Shown in pieces: positions 62,897-64,000 of a stretch of DNA of 64,000 nt. Below the pieces are notes generated by a model. It was not told the DNA's origin. It worked only from the letters and a program-made list of their open reading frames with translations, and searched no databases. The translations under genes and the position numbers were made by a program. The DNA is from Litorimonas sp039975855 (lineage in GTDB: Bacteria > Pseudomonadota > Alphaproteobacteria > Caulobacterales > Maricaulaceae). How positions within the stretch are numbered: position 1 is the stretch's first letter; each line of letters starts with the position of its first letter. Location: positions 62,001 to 126,000 of the forward strand of contig JBDWGH010000004.1 in the NCBI GenBank assembly GCA_039975855.1, given 5' to 3'.

Positions 62897-63889
62897 ATGG
62901 TAGAGGTCATCCCCGACAGTTCAAAAACCCATTGGGTGAATCGTGCGCCCATTGGCATTCGTCCATACCTTCAACTGTCGCGTCTCGACCGTCCAGTGGG
63001 ATATTGGCTGCTGGCCTTACCAGGTTGGATTGGACTTAGCTTTGCAGGCCTGAGTCATGGGTTGGCGTGGATGGATTTGGTCTTGGCGGTTCTGATTTTA
63101 ATCGGCGCTATTGCGATGCGGGGCGCCGGATGCACCTATAATGATATTGTTGATCAGGATTTAGACGCGCAGGTCGAGCGGACGGCCTTGCGGCCCCTGC
63201 CCGCGGGCACGGTCACAACCCGGCAAGCTTGGAAATGGACATTTGCCCAAATCGCGGTCGGATTTCTGATCTGGCTGTGCTTACCACTCCTCGCCAAAGG
63301 CATCGCTTTGCTCGCCCTGCCCTTAGTCGTAGCGTATCCCTTTATGAAACGTATCACCTGGTTTCCGCAGGTCTGGTTGGGGATGACATTTAACTGGGCG
63401 GTACTGGTCGCCTATGCCGCCAAGACTGGAACAGTCAGCCTTCCGCTCTTTATCCTCTATCTCGGTCTGATTTTTTGGACCGTCGGCTATGACACCATCT
63501 ATGCCTGCCAAGATATGGAAGATGACGCCATGGTCGGGATTAAGAGCACGGCGAGGAAGTTTGGCGGTCGGGTAAAATTGGGCGTTGGAGTTTGTTACAC
63601 AATTTTCTTATTTTTAGCGACTTGGGCTTGGCTCCTCAATGTAGGCACAACCTATCACCACATTTGGAGCAATAGTAGAACTGACACATTGCATTTTGGA
63701 GCACTATTAAACCCATTTAATTATGTGGTCGTTGCCATGCCGGCATTGCATTTGTTTTGGCAGGTCACACAAATCAGTGAAGAAAACCCATCGAGAAACC
63801 TGATGCTTTTTAAATCGAACGTTTGGCAAGCTGTATTCTGGTTGTTTTCATCCATCGGCTTTTGGTTGTTAGTGGGGCTTTCCGTCTGA
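62897..63889 (+). CDS. ubiA: 4-hydroxybenzoate polyprenyltransferase
   Basis: 330 residues, about eight helices. Two Asp-rich motifs, NDIVDQDLDAQV and DMEDDAMVGIKSTA, bind the Mg-diphosphate of the prenyl donor. First membrane step of ubiquinone synthesis. ATG at 62897. Confidence 0.95.
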   Translation: MVEVIPDSSKTHWVNRAPIGIRPYLQLSRLDRPVGYWLLALPGWIGLSFAGLSHGLAWMDLVLAVLILIGAIAMRGAGCTYNDIVDQDLDAQVERTALRPLPAGTVTTRQAWKWTFAQIAVGFLIWLCLPLLAKGIALLALPLVVAYPFMKRITWFPQVWLGMTFNWAVLVAYAAKTGTVSLPLFILYLGLIFWTVGYDTIYACQDMEDDAMVGIKSTARKFGGRVKLGVGVCYTIFLFLATWAWLLNVGTTYHHIWSNSRTDTLHFGALLNPFNYVVVAMPALHLFWQVTQISEENPSRNLMLFKSNVWQAVFWLFSSIGFWLLVGLSV

Positions 63890-63975
63890 CGACGTTCACC
63901 ACACCGTGATTGCATCGTGTCTGGCCCCTCATACGTATCAACTCTACATAGGTTGGACTGATACGGAGAATACCC

Positions 63976-64000
63976 ATGTTGACCAGACGTAAATTAGGTT
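63976..64000 (+). CDS. Start of a gene cut by the window end
   Basis: ATG with GGAG 7 nt upstream, reading MLTRRKLG before the edge. The twin arginine could begin a Tat or Sec signal. Nothing more can be said. Confidence 0.45.

Overview
The window looks like chromosomal DNA of an aerobic, probably marine alphaproteobacterium of the Caulobacterales/Maricaulales/Hyphomonadaceae type. This is inferred from gene content and order, not from a marker-gene search. Supporting signs are lptM next to lysA, a TIGR02302/DUF4175 giant membrane protein, FtsEX followed by a DUF218 protein, an IscU-like protein followed by YidD and ThrS, a methionine synthase split into two genes, a DUF1289 protein and a long two-domain dCTP deaminase. 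GC content is moderate. Genes are tightly packed, with many 4-nt or shorter overlaps and several TTG/GTG starts that are set by the Shine-Dalgarno (SD) sequence.

Layout. 1-16.6 kb is mostly housekeeping: ExbD (partial), TlpA, ArgH, small unknowns, LptM-LysA, DUF4175, a zinc-ribbon protein, FtsE-FtsX-DUF218, TyrA-chorismate mutase-methyltransferase, and a PAS/GGDEF/EAL protein with a degenerate GGDEF motif. 16.6-21.4 kb is a surface-glycan block (two GT2 glycosyltransferases, an ArnT-like GT39, an O-antigen ligase). 21.4-24.1 kb holds ThrS, YidD and an IscU-like scaffold. 24.3-28.5 kb has a Rieske oxygenase, the first copy of a 350-bp repeat, small secreted proteins and a DegP protease. 28.5-34.6 kb is a cobalamin block: split B12-dependent MetH, a cobalamin riboswitch and a BtuB-like receptor.

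34.6-50 kb is accessory. It holds an FAD oxidase, a TraB/GumN protein, tRNA-Arg(CCG), two divergent sulfotransferases, two Sel1 lipoprotein/periplasmic proteins, a giant fusion of a permease with an FG-GAP/UnbV beta-propeller, and a tandem duplication of a two-gene secreted module. Each copy of the module is preceded by a leader RNA that can be folded in the same way. A third sulfotransferase and a glycosyltransferase follow. 50-53.5 kb carries RmlD fused operonically to a BtuFCD-like ABC transporter. 53.6-62 kb has an S9 peptidase, dCTP deaminase, ApaG, an SDR/Baeyer-Villiger monooxygenase operon, the inverted second copy of the 350-bp repeat, an NTF2-like lipoprotein and a membrane-bound AraC regulator. 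The window ends with RsmE, UbiA and the first codons of another gene.

The least explained items are: (1) the paired leaders at 44221-44299 and 46144-46222, where one segment can pair either with an upstream arm or with the SD sequence; (2) the permease/beta-propeller fusion beside them; (3) the 350-bp structured repeat present twice in opposite orientation, 34 kb apart.
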